From Burkholderia cenocepacia (lineage in GTDB: Bacteria > Pseudomonadota > Gammaproteobacteria > Burkholderiales > Burkholderiaceae), in assembly GCF_014211915.1 (NCBI RefSeq), contig NZ_CP060040.1, positions 868,001 to 932,000 on the forward strand: 64,000 nt of DNA. Direction: 5' to 3'. Positions within the stretch are counted from its first letter, which is position 1. Every line of letters begins with the position of its first letter. Below the pieces are notes generated by a model that saw only the letters and a program-made list of their open reading frames with translations, was not told where the DNA came from and did not search any database. Both the position numbers and the translations under genes were made by a program. Shown here in pieces: positions 20,147-29,008 of the stretch.

Positions 20147-21199
20147 CTATGCCGCGGGCGACGCCGGCGGAATGGCGTACGGATCGAAGCTCACGACTTC
20201 TTCGCCGAGCCAGTCGTTCAATTCCAGGAACCGCGACTGCAGCGGCACAATCTCATTTCGCCCGAACACGCGCGCAGCGGTGTCGGGCGTGCCAAACCCG
20301 CCCGAATTGCTCGGCACGATGCCGAGCAGCTGCGGCGGCACGCGATGCGCGGCGAGCAAGTCGTCGCGCGTCACGTTCTTGATATTGAAAAATTCATCCT
20401 TCGCGGCAACCTCGGAAACGGGGATAAGCTGGATGCCGTCCTTCTTGCCGCCCGGTGCATACATGAACACGTTTCGGAAATTGCCCGGTCCCTTGCTGTT
20501 CTTCAACGCGGAGCGCATGTTGTCCACGTCGCTCTGAGTTTGCGCGGCGTCCGTCATGTACAGGATGGAGCCCGCATGGCTTCCGTTCTCGTAATACTTC
20601 CGGCGGAACAGCGTCGACGATTCGTTGAGCCAGGCCGAATGGAGCGAGCTGAGATATTCCGGCAGGCCGTACACCTCTTGGTTGATATCCGACTGCATCA
20701 CATGAAACACGCTGTCCGGCTCGAATTCATGTTCGATCCGCCAGCCGTTCGCGTATACGTAGCCGCTGAAGTCGGCCTTCCGGCGGGTGTACTTCGCGAG
20801 TGAGTTCTCAAGGCGTAGTGTGTTACCGAGCCGATTCCGTCGCCGTTCGAGATAGCCGTTACCGAACACCATGAATTCGAGCGCCAGGCGCCCGAATTGC
20901 GCGCGCGAAAGCAACCGGTGCGGCCGGAACGTCGACGCCAATACGTTCGCTTTGAAGTACAGCGCGGAGCTGTGGTGTGTGCTCGCGCGAAATGACTTCG
21001 CAATCCCGTGAAAGCTCACCGGCGGCTCGAACCACTGACCATTCGACCAACATTCAACGTAGTCGAGAATTTCGGCACGATCCATGACCGGAATCGGATC
21101 GTCGAAGGTGAACACTTCGGCACGCGCCGGCGCTGGCGCGACCGGCGCGAGATGCGAGGATGCTGCGGCCGTGTGGCGGCCGCGCGTGCGCTCGCTCAC
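20147..21199 (-). CDS. Q: P2-like phage portal protein (gpQ, PBSX family)
   Basis: A 350-residue protein close to the 344 residues of P2 gpQ. It contains the PBSX portal pattern: FTFDDPIPV, YFKANVLASTFRPH, the central FGNGYLERRRNRLG, and ITDVQSDIN-like HVMQSDINQEVYGLPEYLS followed by FFNIKNVTRDDLLAAHRVPPQLLG. The GTG start at 21199 overlaps the TGA of the terminase fragment (GTGA), the normal P-Q coupling on this strand. The gene itself seems complete, but most other structural genes are missing, so it is a relic within a defective prophage. Confidence 0.9.
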   Translation of the reverse strand: MSERTRGRHTAAASSHLAPVAPAPARAEVFTFDDPIPVMDRAEILDYVECWSNGQWFEPPVSFHGIAKSFRASTHHSSALYFKANVLASTFRPHRLLSRAQFGRLALEFMVFGNGYLERRRNRLGNTLRLENSLAKYTRRKADFSGYVYANGWRIEHEFEPDSVFHVMQSDINQEVYGLPEYLSSLHSAWLNESSTLFRRKYYENGSHAGSILYMTDAAQTQSDVDNMRSALKNSKGPGNFRNVFMYAPGGKKDGIQLIPVSEVAAKDEFFNIKNVTRDDLLAAHRVPPQLLGIVPSNSGGFGTPDTAARVFGRNEIVPLQSRFLELNDWLGEEVVSFDPYAIPPASPAA

Positions 21200-21560
21200 G
21201 AATAAATCTCCATGAAGGATTGAGAATTCAGGCCGCCGCCGTCGAGCGGTTCGCGGTCGATCGCATGCAGGCACGCCCACGCCAGGTCGGCGTGGCCGGT
21301 TTCCTCGGAGCGGTCGGCCGTGTACGTCGCGCGGTGGCCGCCGGCCGTGATGGTCTGTTTGATCGCCATGAAGGCGGCCGCCAGGTCTGTCCATCCGGCG
21401 TCGAACTGAAATCGGCCGTTGCGAATCACCGACTGGCCCTTGAGAACCAGGCGGGTTTTCACCTCGGGCGAGTAATTGATAGCGACCGCGCCGGGGTAGA
21501 ACTTTCGGACGAGCTGATAGACGCCCTGGCCCATGCCGGTCGTGTCGATGGTGACACGCA
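21196..21560 (-). pseudogene. P: P2-like terminase large subunit (gpP), C-terminal fragment
   Basis: The last ~120 residues of gpP are present: IDTTGMGQGVYQLVRKFYP, then AINYSPEVKTRLVLKGQSV, then SEETGHADLAWACLHAIDREPL, which covers the nuclease-domain end. The ATPase domain is lost. The open frame continues to 21615, but that part is the antisense of the gpD fragment. The break near 21560 is a deletion junction. Confidence 0.85.
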
Positions 21561-21561
21561 C

Positions 21562-21984
21562 CGCTATCATGTGTCCGAGCGCGAAAATTTCTCGGCCGTG
21601 CGCGCGCACTACCATTCGAACGGAAAGGCGAAACGGAAATCAGTCATCGGCGGCGGCGAAAACAATCACAACGTGAAGGTGCTGCCGGAGGACTACGCGA
21701 CCGAGGCCGAAGCACGCGCTGCAGCGCAAGCAGAATTCACGCGCACGCAACGCAGCCAGGCGACGCTTGACTACTCGCTCGCGCGTGGCCAGGCCGACTT
21801 GTTTCCAGAAACCCCTATTACGGTGAGCGGATTCAAACCGGAAATCGACGAAACGGCGTGGCTGGTGAAGAAGGCAACGCACCGAATCGGAAACGATGGT
21901 TTCGTGACCGACGTGGAGCTGGAAATGCGCGACGATCCGACGACGGATCGGCATCGGTCGCACTTTCGGACGAACAAGAAATGA
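21562..21984 (+). pseudogene. D: P2-like late control protein gpD, C-terminal fragment
   Basis: About 140 residues of the gpD C-terminus: HRYHVSERENFSAVRAHYH, NVKVLPEDYATEAEARAAA, and PITVSGFKPEIDETAWLVKK, the conserved tail-tip segment. The N-terminal two thirds are missing. It abuts the terminase fragment on the opposite strand. In an intact P2-like genome P and D are separated by nearly all capsid, lysis and tail genes, so one large deletion joined them. Confidence 0.82.
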
Positions 21985-22076
21985 CCAACTTGGCACGGAG
22001 CGGATTTCCACATGATTGTATTTCGGCTATACGTGCTTGTAGCTCTGCGACACGCTTGCAAGCCAGCGGATGACGT

Positions 22077-22093
22077 GGGCGCTCGTAGCGCCC
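22077..22093. terminator. GC hairpin after the gpD fragment
   Basis: GGGCGC and GCGCCC pair around a 5-nt loop 92 bp after the gpD stop. There is no T-run, so it is either a Rho-assisted terminator or another structured element. Confidence 0.35.
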
Positions 22094-22259
22094 CTCTGCT
22101 GGGTCCGGATGCAGTGTCCGCCGATCGCGAAACAAGGGGGTGAGCTTACGGGCGAGTCGGAAATTTTAGCTATAGCGTGCGGTAGAATCTTCACACCAGT
22201 CCCATCTAGCCGCTGCACAGTGACTCCGGTGGGGCAATGACCTAAGAATAGGGAAAACA

Positions 22260-23423
22260 ATGCGCATCGCATCGAAACTTCACGACGGTCGGATCAACGC
22301 AACGAATTACTTGATCGAAATATCGATTGGCGACTATATCGATTTGGCTCGAACAGTCCTTGACAACAACGAGTTTCAGAGAAAGCGTGTCTCCAGCTCA
22401 AAAACAATATACTCGCTATTAAAGACAGACGCGGTTCAAGGTTGCGTCATACCGCCGATCGTACTAGCACTCTCTTCGCCGGACCCCAAGGAACTAACAA
22501 ACGAAAACCTTAAATCAGCCCTGGAGGGGCATGTCGATCATCTAATGATCTTGGACGGACTCCAGCGAAGCCACTCATTCATCGACATTGAAGATGAGTT
22601 TAAGCGACGTGGCGATGATGTGGGGCTAAAATCTTATCGAGAATTACCGATTCGATGCGAAATATATCTCGGCATCAATCGACTGGGCATTTTATACAGA
22701 ATGCTGACGCTTAACACCGGGCAAACCCCAATGTCCCTGCGCCAGCAAATTGAAATGCTTTATCTTGATTACTCTAAAGAAGAAATCGCAGGAGTCGTTC
22801 TCACGCGGGAAGTTGATGCAACCAAGGCCAAAGGTCTCAATGCCTATAACTTCAAAGAGGTTATAGAGGGATTTAATTGCTACCTGGAGCGAAATGAATT
22901 GCCTCTGGAGCGCGCAGATCTCCTCGAGAACATCAAAAGTCTTGAGAAGCTCTCGCAAGAAAATTCCGGAAAAGATCTTTTCCGAGAATTTGTCGCATCA
23001 TTTCATCAGTTCGTAATACGAGTCAATGAATTAATGGATGACGAATCGCTAGATGAGGCGCGATTTGGGGAGGGCACAGTATGGGGAAAAACCGCGACCC
23101 AAGTATTTAAGAAGCAACAAGCTTTGGCCGGATTTGGGGCGGCAATTGGGAAGTTAAAAGACAATGATGTTATCGAAGGTTTTCAGGACGTGATATCAGT
23201 GCTTTCCCAAGTTTCGATCGGCAGCGAAACTCAAATGTTCTTAGCTGAATTCAATAAATCAATGCGCTGGATTGCCGATAACGCAAAAAAAATCGGTAAC
23301 GCGCAGCGCATGTATTTTCAATATTATTTTAGGGAGCTATTTAATCCATCGGGCGATGGGTATTTAAGTCTTTACGAATCAATCCCGCTTGCCCTCCAGA
23401 AATACAAGAGTCAAGTATTTTGA
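22260..23423 (+). CDS. ParB/DGQHR-like protein, first gene of a putative two-gene defence unit
   Basis: A 387-residue protein in visibly AT-richer DNA than the backbone. The N-terminal half follows the ParB/sulfiredoxin-like pattern shared by DGQHR and DUF262 proteins: VIPPIVLAL, then HLMILDGLQRSHSF (DGLQR in place of DGQHR/DGQQR), then LYRMLTLNTGQTPMSLRQQIEML. In related families this fold binds nucleotides or acts as a nuclease. The C-terminal half is helical and unrecognised. AGGGAAAAC precedes the ATG. The HEPN-like gene starts 10 bp after its stop, so the two are translationally close and almost certainly one operon. Confidence 0.65.
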   Translation: MRIASKLHDGRINATNYLIEISIGDYIDLARTVLDNNEFQRKRVSSSKTIYSLLKTDAVQGCVIPPIVLALSSPDPKELTNENLKSALEGHVDHLMILDGLQRSHSFIDIEDEFKRRGDDVGLKSYRELPIRCEIYLGINRLGILYRMLTLNTGQTPMSLRQQIEMLYLDYSKEEIAGVVLTREVDATKAKGLNAYNFKEVIEGFNCYLERNELPLERADLLENIKSLEKLSQENSGKDLFREFVASFHQFVIRVNELMDDESLDEARFGEGTVWGKTATQVFKKQQALAGFGAAIGKLKDNDVIEGFQDVISVLSQVSIGSETQMFLAEFNKSMRWIADNAKKIGNAQRMYFQYYFRELFNPSGDGYLSLYESIPLALQKYKSQVF

Positions 23424-23433
23424 AGGGGGTGAT

Positions 23434-24522
23434 GTGTTAAGAGTTCGGACCGCAAACGGGGAGACCGCGCACCTCTCGTCTTATCGAGCCAGCTTGGATG
23501 GTCGAGAGTTGCGTGCCGATGTGAATTCGGAAGATTACGAAGGGGAAATTGTCGTCACACGCCCTTACGCAGACCGCGTAGCCCGTGACTATCAACTGTT
23601 CTTCTTTGTGTCGACGGTTCCTGGCGAGGGACAGATTTACGATATCTTTGATATTGCAGCCGATGAGCGCGTTGGGCTTCTAACGCCCATTCGTGCGCTC
23701 GACTCTCGCGAGCACGCCCGTAGCGATGATGAGTATTTTCAAGCTGTGGCGGCCTCTATCTTTTGGCAACTTGTAGAGGACGCAGCGGGATATTCTCAAC
23801 TGACAGAATCAATTGACGCATACGACTACAAAATATCCGATTTTTACGAGGACGGCGTTTCCATCTTAGTTGTAAATCCTCGCGCACAACCCAACTTTAA
23901 TATAGACTCCTATTTGCCCGGTCTATTTTCATACGGATACTCCGTTTACAGTCCAGGGCGTTCTGCGTCATGCAGCTTCGCTTTCAAGGATTTACCCAAA
24001 GGTAAAAATCTAAAAATTCATCCGGTATGGAAGGAGTATGTGGGCGAACCATACTTCAAAAACTTGTACACCGAAATGCTCCCATATGAGGCAAATCCGA
24101 TAGCGACGTTTCTGCTTCAATATCAAGTTTTTGAAGTGCTCATGCAAGCTGTATTTTCTGAGAGACTTCAACAATTAAAAGAAGCGATTAATAATTTTAG
24201 CGGAACAGCCTCCGATCTCAGAGAGCTTGTTACACCCATCCAAGAATTAAGCGCTGAACGAGATAGAATTAGAGCCTCGATATCGGTATCATCAATCTCG
24301 GCAGACTTGCTCGCGGACATTTGTTCTGCGTGCAAGACACTCCTCGCCGGCGCAAATAAAGCGTACAAAAGTGAGCAGTGCGGAGATCTTCTTTATGACG
24401 TAAGAAATTTGATTTTCCACAATTTCAGAGCGATACCTACCGCAGATCGAAAAATCATTACTGAAATTAATGCTGGTCTTGTGCGGGTTCTGCCGCGCCT
24501 CCTGTCCCGACCTAGTTCGTGA
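23434..24522 (+). CDS. Unrecognised protein with C-terminal HEPN-like motif
   Basis: A 362-residue protein. The N-terminal ~200 residues are predicted mixed alpha/beta and match no family I recognise. The C-terminal ~150 are helical and contain YDVRNLIFHNFRAI, an RX4H motif (R324-H329) placed as in Apea/MAE-type HEPN domains, many of which are RNases. The GTG start at 23434 is chosen because AAGGGGG lies 5 bp upstream; the in-frame TTG at 23389 would overlap the previous gene. The pairing with a ParB/DGQHR-like protein beside prophage debris suggests an abortive-infection or toxin-antitoxin-like unit, but function is inferred. Confidence 0.6.
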   Translation: MLRVRTANGETAHLSSYRASLDGRELRADVNSEDYEGEIVVTRPYADRVARDYQLFFFVSTVPGEGQIYDIFDIAADERVGLLTPIRALDSREHARSDDEYFQAVAASIFWQLVEDAAGYSQLTESIDAYDYKISDFYEDGVSILVVNPRAQPNFNIDSYLPGLFSYGYSVYSPGRSASCSFAFKDLPKGKNLKIHPVWKEYVGEPYFKNLYTEMLPYEANPIATFLLQYQVFEVLMQAVFSERLQQLKEAINNFSGTASDLRELVTPIQELSAERDRIRASISVSSISADLLADICSACKTLLAGANKAYKSEQCGDLLYDVRNLIFHNFRAIPTADRKIITEINAGLVRVLPRLLSRPSS

Positions 24523-24641
24523 GCGCAAGAGTGCCCATCAATAGGATGCAAAGAATACGTTGTTTGGCCAACGTAACAGGGTGAGGTTTTTTGTGGCTGA
24601 GCCATCAGGGTTCGTGAAGTGCCTGGCACCGACGAACCCGA

Positions 24642-25148
24642 TTACCTTTCGACGTAAGCGGGCGGCCCGATGCCGGCCCACATTGGGCCGGAACGCCACA
24701 TGCGTGGCAGTTCGAGCGCGAGCGTGCGCCAACGCGCCAGGACGGCGCTGAACGTGCCTTCCTGCTTCGCGCGCCGAATCTTATCGACGACGCTCCAGCC
24801 GCGAATGTAATACGCCAGGCTGCGCTGACTCGAAAGGTAATGCGACGCATGGACGCCAACCCAGGCGAGCATTTCGTCAGGCGTTACATCCGGCGCGGCC
24901 GGATCTGGTTCGATGTTGGCTACTACAGGAGCTTCGACGTTTCTCGGCACAACGGTATGCTCGCCGGGTGCCTCACATGCCAATAAACGCAGCAATTCAA
25001 TGCGATGCCACGGTATTGGTGAGCGGCCGGCGAGGTAGTTGCGGACTGTGCGTGAGCAACAGCGCAACGTGCGCGCGATATCGCTGACGGTCAGCCCGTC
25101 GATGAGGTCGAGAAGCTCCTGCAGCGTGCCATGACGGAGGTCGGACAC
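24642..25148 (-). CDS. Phage-type helix-turn-helix protein of unknown function
   Basis: A 168-residue protein starting at GTG with AGCAGG upstream. Residues ~8-52 show a helix-turn-helix (TVSDIARTLRCCSRTVRNYLAGRSPIPWHRIELLRLLA), the design of small phage regulators that choose operators by a winged or lambda-like fold. The C-terminus is rich in Trp and Arg and unrecognised. It may mark the right part of the prophage remnant. Confidence 0.6.
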   Translation of the reverse strand: MSDLRHGTLQELLDLIDGLTVSDIARTLRCCSRTVRNYLAGRSPIPWHRIELLRLLACEAPGEHTVVPRNVEAPVVANIEPDPAAPDVTPDEMLAWVGVHASHYLSSQRSLAYYIRGWSVVDKIRRAKQEGTFSAVLARWRTLALELPRMWRSGPMWAGIGPPAYVER

Positions 25149-25279
25149 TAGAAAACCTGCTGGACTGCAAAGAGCGACGGTAAACTAACGTAAACCTTAC
25201 ATTTATGCTCAGACAAATGTCGTGCGTAGCCGATGAAATCAATCGGGAAAGCTAGCGATCAGACTTTACATAACGTGAA

Positions 25280-26165
25280 TTATCGACATTTTTGATGTAA
25301 GAGCAAAGTTGTAATGTCGCATCTGAGCAAAGTTGAAATGTCGTAGTTCGAGGGTTTCGGCGCATGCTGGCGGCGGTTTGAACTGCCGGAGCACATCACC
25401 TGGACTGATCACCATGAGCATGCGGGAGCTGGATCGTCTGAAGGTCGTGGAAGCCGTGATCGAGCAGCGTCTGATGCCTTGGCGAGCCGCGGAGCGGCTC
25501 GGGATCAGTCGACGGCAGATTGAACGGCTGGTCGCCCGGTATCGCGTGGCTGGCCCGGGCGGGCTGGTTTCGCAGCGTCGTGGCCACGCGAGCAACCATC
25601 AGCTGCCTGAGGATCTCGCTCATCGCGCCTTGAGCCTGATTCGTAAGCGCTACGCAGATTTCGGGCCAACACTGGCTTGCGAGAAGCTGTGGGAATGCCA
25701 CGGGCTGCAGTTGTCGAAGGAAACGGTCAGAAGGCTGATGACGGACGCCGGGTTCTGGATACCGCGCCGGCAACGCCCCCAAGGTCTACCAGCCGCGAGC
25801 ACGCCGGGCCTGCCTCGGTGAACTGATCCAGATCGACGGCAGCGATCATCGGTGGTTCGAGGAACGGGCGCCGGCCTGCACGCTGCTGGTATACGTCGAC
25901 GATGCGACGAGCCGGTTGATGATGCTGCACTTCACGCAGACCGAATCGACCTTCAGCTACTTCGAGGCGACGCGAGCGTATATCTGGAAGGCCACATCAA
26001 AAGCAGGAACTGAGCGGCGGTCTGCGAAGGCCCGCTGATGAACGTAAGCGCCCTGCTGCTTCAGGCTCGGCGCTTCAACGTTAAAGGATGGAAAGATCGA
26101 TGAAACATGCGACATCTGTATTTAGCTGGCGCTACGACATCTGAATCCGGGTATGACATTTGATG
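25280..26165 (+). mobile_element. Internally deleted ISNCY-type insertion sequence
   Basis: A broken transposase (25414-25990) is framed by AT-richer ends with repeated motifs around the core ATGTCG/CGACAT. On the left are AATGTCGCATC and AATGTCGTAG (about 25313-25349); on the right are CATGCGACATCTG and CTACGACATCTGAA (about 26105-26144). The opposite orientation of the motifs at the two ends suggests they are the terminal repeats of one element whose middle and 3' coding part are missing. The exact ends are uncertain. Confidence 0.55.
25414..25990 (+). pseudogene. ISNCY-family transposase, frameshifted and truncated
   Basis: The first ~120 codons encode the helix-turn-helix region (AAERLGISRRQIERLVARYR) and PEDLAHRALSLIRKRYADFGPTLA typical of ISNCY transposases. 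A frame change at a CCCCC run near 25775 moves to the frame encoding CLGELIQIDGSDHRWFEE, the start of the DDE domain with its first Asp, and VYVDDATSRLMMLHF with the second. Similarity ends near 25980, before the last catalytic Glu. The enzyme is dead. Confidence 0.8.
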
Positions 26166-26176
26166 TAGTAGCTTTT

Positions 26177-27039
26177 TAGATGGAATGGTCGCCTCCCGCC
26201 TTAATGGGCCGTCCGGCGCCGCAATCTCGCGTCCAGAGCATGCGACATTGCTGGTTCGGCAGCCCAGCCGCCAAGGAGATCAACAACCACACCTTGATTA
26301 TCGAGGCGTAGCTGTCTGCCCTACCGGCTTCCGAACCGGGTGATCATTTCGCGAAATTCATCTGCCTCTGGAATTATATAAAATTCCAAAAAAATGGCGC
26401 CTATATAATAAATCCCACATGCCTCCCCCTATCCATTATTACCAAATCAGATGGGGTTTGATTCTTGACATTCACGAATCACCCTCCTAGATTTAACCAA
26501 ACATAAATTCGATAAAGAGCCAACTCAGATCGTTCCGGCTTGTAAACCGTTGTCTAACGGAAACGCTTCCTGATTTACAACCTGCATAGCAACCACCACC
26601 TGTCTGCCTTGCTTCGTAACGGGGCAGCATCATCGGCAGGCGGTCTGCATATGGGTAATGACATGGCTCTTTTCGAATCACGCCTTCCATTTCAACGATT
26701 GCAGGAATGCAAGTGTCGTTTTCATCTTGATCGCTGAAATTCAATATCCGATTTTCAAGGAAATCTGTCGCATTGCATTGCACCCTACCGAATCGAATTC
26801 CATTTTCGATGGCGGCTTTTCATTTTTTAAATGGCGAATCCATTCAGGCGAAAGCAAATGGAAGAAATGCTGATTCTGGCGAACGAAGACGGCGCCCAGG
26901 TTTGGGCCGATACCAAAAGCCATGTGCACCAGCCCGGCCGCTGCTTCGCGAAATTCACGCGCGGGTTCGGTTCGATGGCGCCGTGCTCCTGTCGGCATCG
27001 CTATAACCCATCCGCGCCCGATCGCCCCGGGATACGGAC
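26177..27039. other. Non-coding stretch before the terpenoid cluster
   Basis: No gene could be supported. Open frames on both strands (for example 26493-26783 reverse and 26831-27043 forward) show no recognisable domain. A notably AT-rich block at about 26366-26520 and again near 26690-26870 probably contains the promoter of the terpenoid operon. The composition differs from the Burkholderia backbone and marks island DNA. Confidence 0.45.
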
Positions 27040-28957
27040 ATGAACGCCTTGAGTGCAATCTACACGCCGGCCGACCTCAGGAAGCTCGCGCGCACACAAT
27101 TGCCTGATCTCGCGACCCAACTGCGCGATTTCGTGCTGCACAGCGTCGCCGCCACCGGCGGGCATCTCGCGTCCAATCTCGGTTCCGTCGAACTGGCCAT
27201 CGCGCTGCACTACGTATTCGATACGCCGCGCGATCGCATCGTCTGGGACGTCGGGCACCAGTCCTATCCGCACAAGATCCTGACCGGTCGGCGCGAGGCG
27301 ATGAAGACACTGCGGCAAGGCGGCGGCATTTCCGGTTTTCCGCGCCGCAGCGAATCGCCGTACGACGCGTTCGGCACCGCGCACTCCAGCACGTCGATCT
27401 CCGCCGTGCTCGGCATGGCGCATGCCGCCCGGATCAACGGCGAAGCGCGGCATTGCGTGGCGGTGATCGGCGACGGCGCGTTGAGCGCCGGCATCGCTTT
27501 CGAGGCGATGAACAACCTGGCGGGATGCAAGGACCTGCGCCTTCTCGTCGTGCTGAACGACAACGACATGTCGATTTCGCCGACGGTAGGCGCGCTGCGA
27601 GACTGCTTCGCGAAGCTGACGGCGAACCGTTTTCTCAATCGACGGAAGGCGGATGCGAAGTCGGTGCTGCAAGCCATGCCGGCGCCTCTCGCGGGCGCCG
27701 CGCACCGGCTCGAGGCACAAGTGAAGGGGGTGCTGCTGCCCGCCACGCTGTTCGAGGAATTCGGCTTCAATTACGTCGGCCCGATCGACGGCCACGATCT
27801 CGACGCGCTTATTCCCGCACTCGAAACGATGCGCACGCTCAAGGGGCCCCAACTGCTCCACGTCATCACCCGCAAGGGCGCGGCTATGCGCTTGCGGAGA
27901 AGGATCCCGTCCTGTATCACGGCCCCGGCAAATTCGATCCCGACGTGGGTATCGTGCCGCCCTCGCCCCCGGAAAGCCGACTTACACGCAGGTGTTCGGC
28001 AACTGGCTGTGCGACGAGGCCGAACGCGATCGCCGTGTCGTGGCGATCACCCCGGCGATGCGTGAAGGGTCGGGGCTGGTCGACTTCGAACGACGCTTCC
28101 CGGACCGCTATTTCGACGTCGGCATCGCCGAACAGCACGCGATCACGTTCGCCGGCGGGCTGGCGGCCGACGGACTGAAACCCGTGGTAGCGATCTACTC
28201 GACGTTCCTGCAGCGCGGATACGACCAGTTGATCCACGACATCGCGATCCAACGGCTGCCGGTCACGTTTGCGATCGACCGGGCAGGCATCGTCGGCGCG
28301 GACGGCGCGACCCACATGGGTGCGTTCGACATTGCGTTCCTGCGATGCATCCCGGATCTCGTTCTCATGGCGCCGGCGGACGAAAACGAGTGCCGCCAGA
28401 TGCTGCATACCGCGCTCGATCACGATGGCCCCGCGGCCGTGCGCTATCCGCGCGGCTGCGGCCCCGGCGTGCCGCCCGTTCGAGAGATGCAGCCCATCCC
28501 GATCGGCAAGGGCGCGGTGATACGTACCTCGTCGCAGCCACCAGGCGCCCGCATCGCGATCCTGGCTTTCGGCTCCATGGTGGGGGCTGGACTGAAAGCC
28601 GGCAAGCAACTGGATGCCACGGTGGCGAACATGCGCTTCATCAGGCCGCTGGATATCGATCTGGTGCGTACCCTCGCCGACCAGCACGACGTACTCGTCA
28701 CGGTAGAGGAAGGTTGCATCGCCGGTGGTGCGGGTTCCGCCTGTCTGGAAGTGCTGGCCGCGCATCGTGTGCCGATTCCCGTATTACAACTCGGCCTGCC
28801 GGACCAGTTCATCGAGCATGGCGACCCGGCCATGCTGCTGGCCGCCTGCGGCCTCGATGTCGATGGGCTGGTGCGATCCATCGATCGCTTTTTCAATGAC
28901 GTCGCCGCCTCTTGTCGTTCGCCCCGAACAATGACGCGCATGAGCCTGGTGTCCTAA
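27040..28957 (+). pseudogene. dxs: 1-deoxy-D-xylulose-5-phosphate synthase, carrying two apparent frameshifts
   Basis: DXS joins pyruvate and glyceraldehyde 3-phosphate with thiamine diphosphate, the first MEP-pathway step. All three parts of the protein are present: the N-terminal domain with [15 protein letters not shown] and the ThDP motif GDGALSAG...[12 protein letters not shown]; then, one frame over, [19 protein letters not shown]; then, a further frame over from about 27975, [20 protein letters not shown] and the transketolase C-terminal domain up to 28957. Both shifts equal loss of one base (near 27880 in GGGCGCGG and near 27970 in a CCCCC stretch). Restoring them gives an enzyme of normal length (~620-640 residues). 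Either sequencing error or recent inactivation. First gene of the terpenoid operon. Confidence 0.85.
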
Positions 28958-29008
28958 CCCTGCCGCAACCCTTGGCCCGCAACCTTTCCTTCCCACCGGG
29001 AGAAAAAG

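Noticed and set aside
15800..22260. Prophage att direct repeats
   Set aside because: Only short chance matches such as CACCAGT (16074-16080 and 22194-22200) were found; too short to support an attachment site.
26493..26783. Possible 96-residue protein on the reverse strand
   Set aside because: No ribosome binding site, no domain and no partner; kept as non-coding in the AT-rich stretch.
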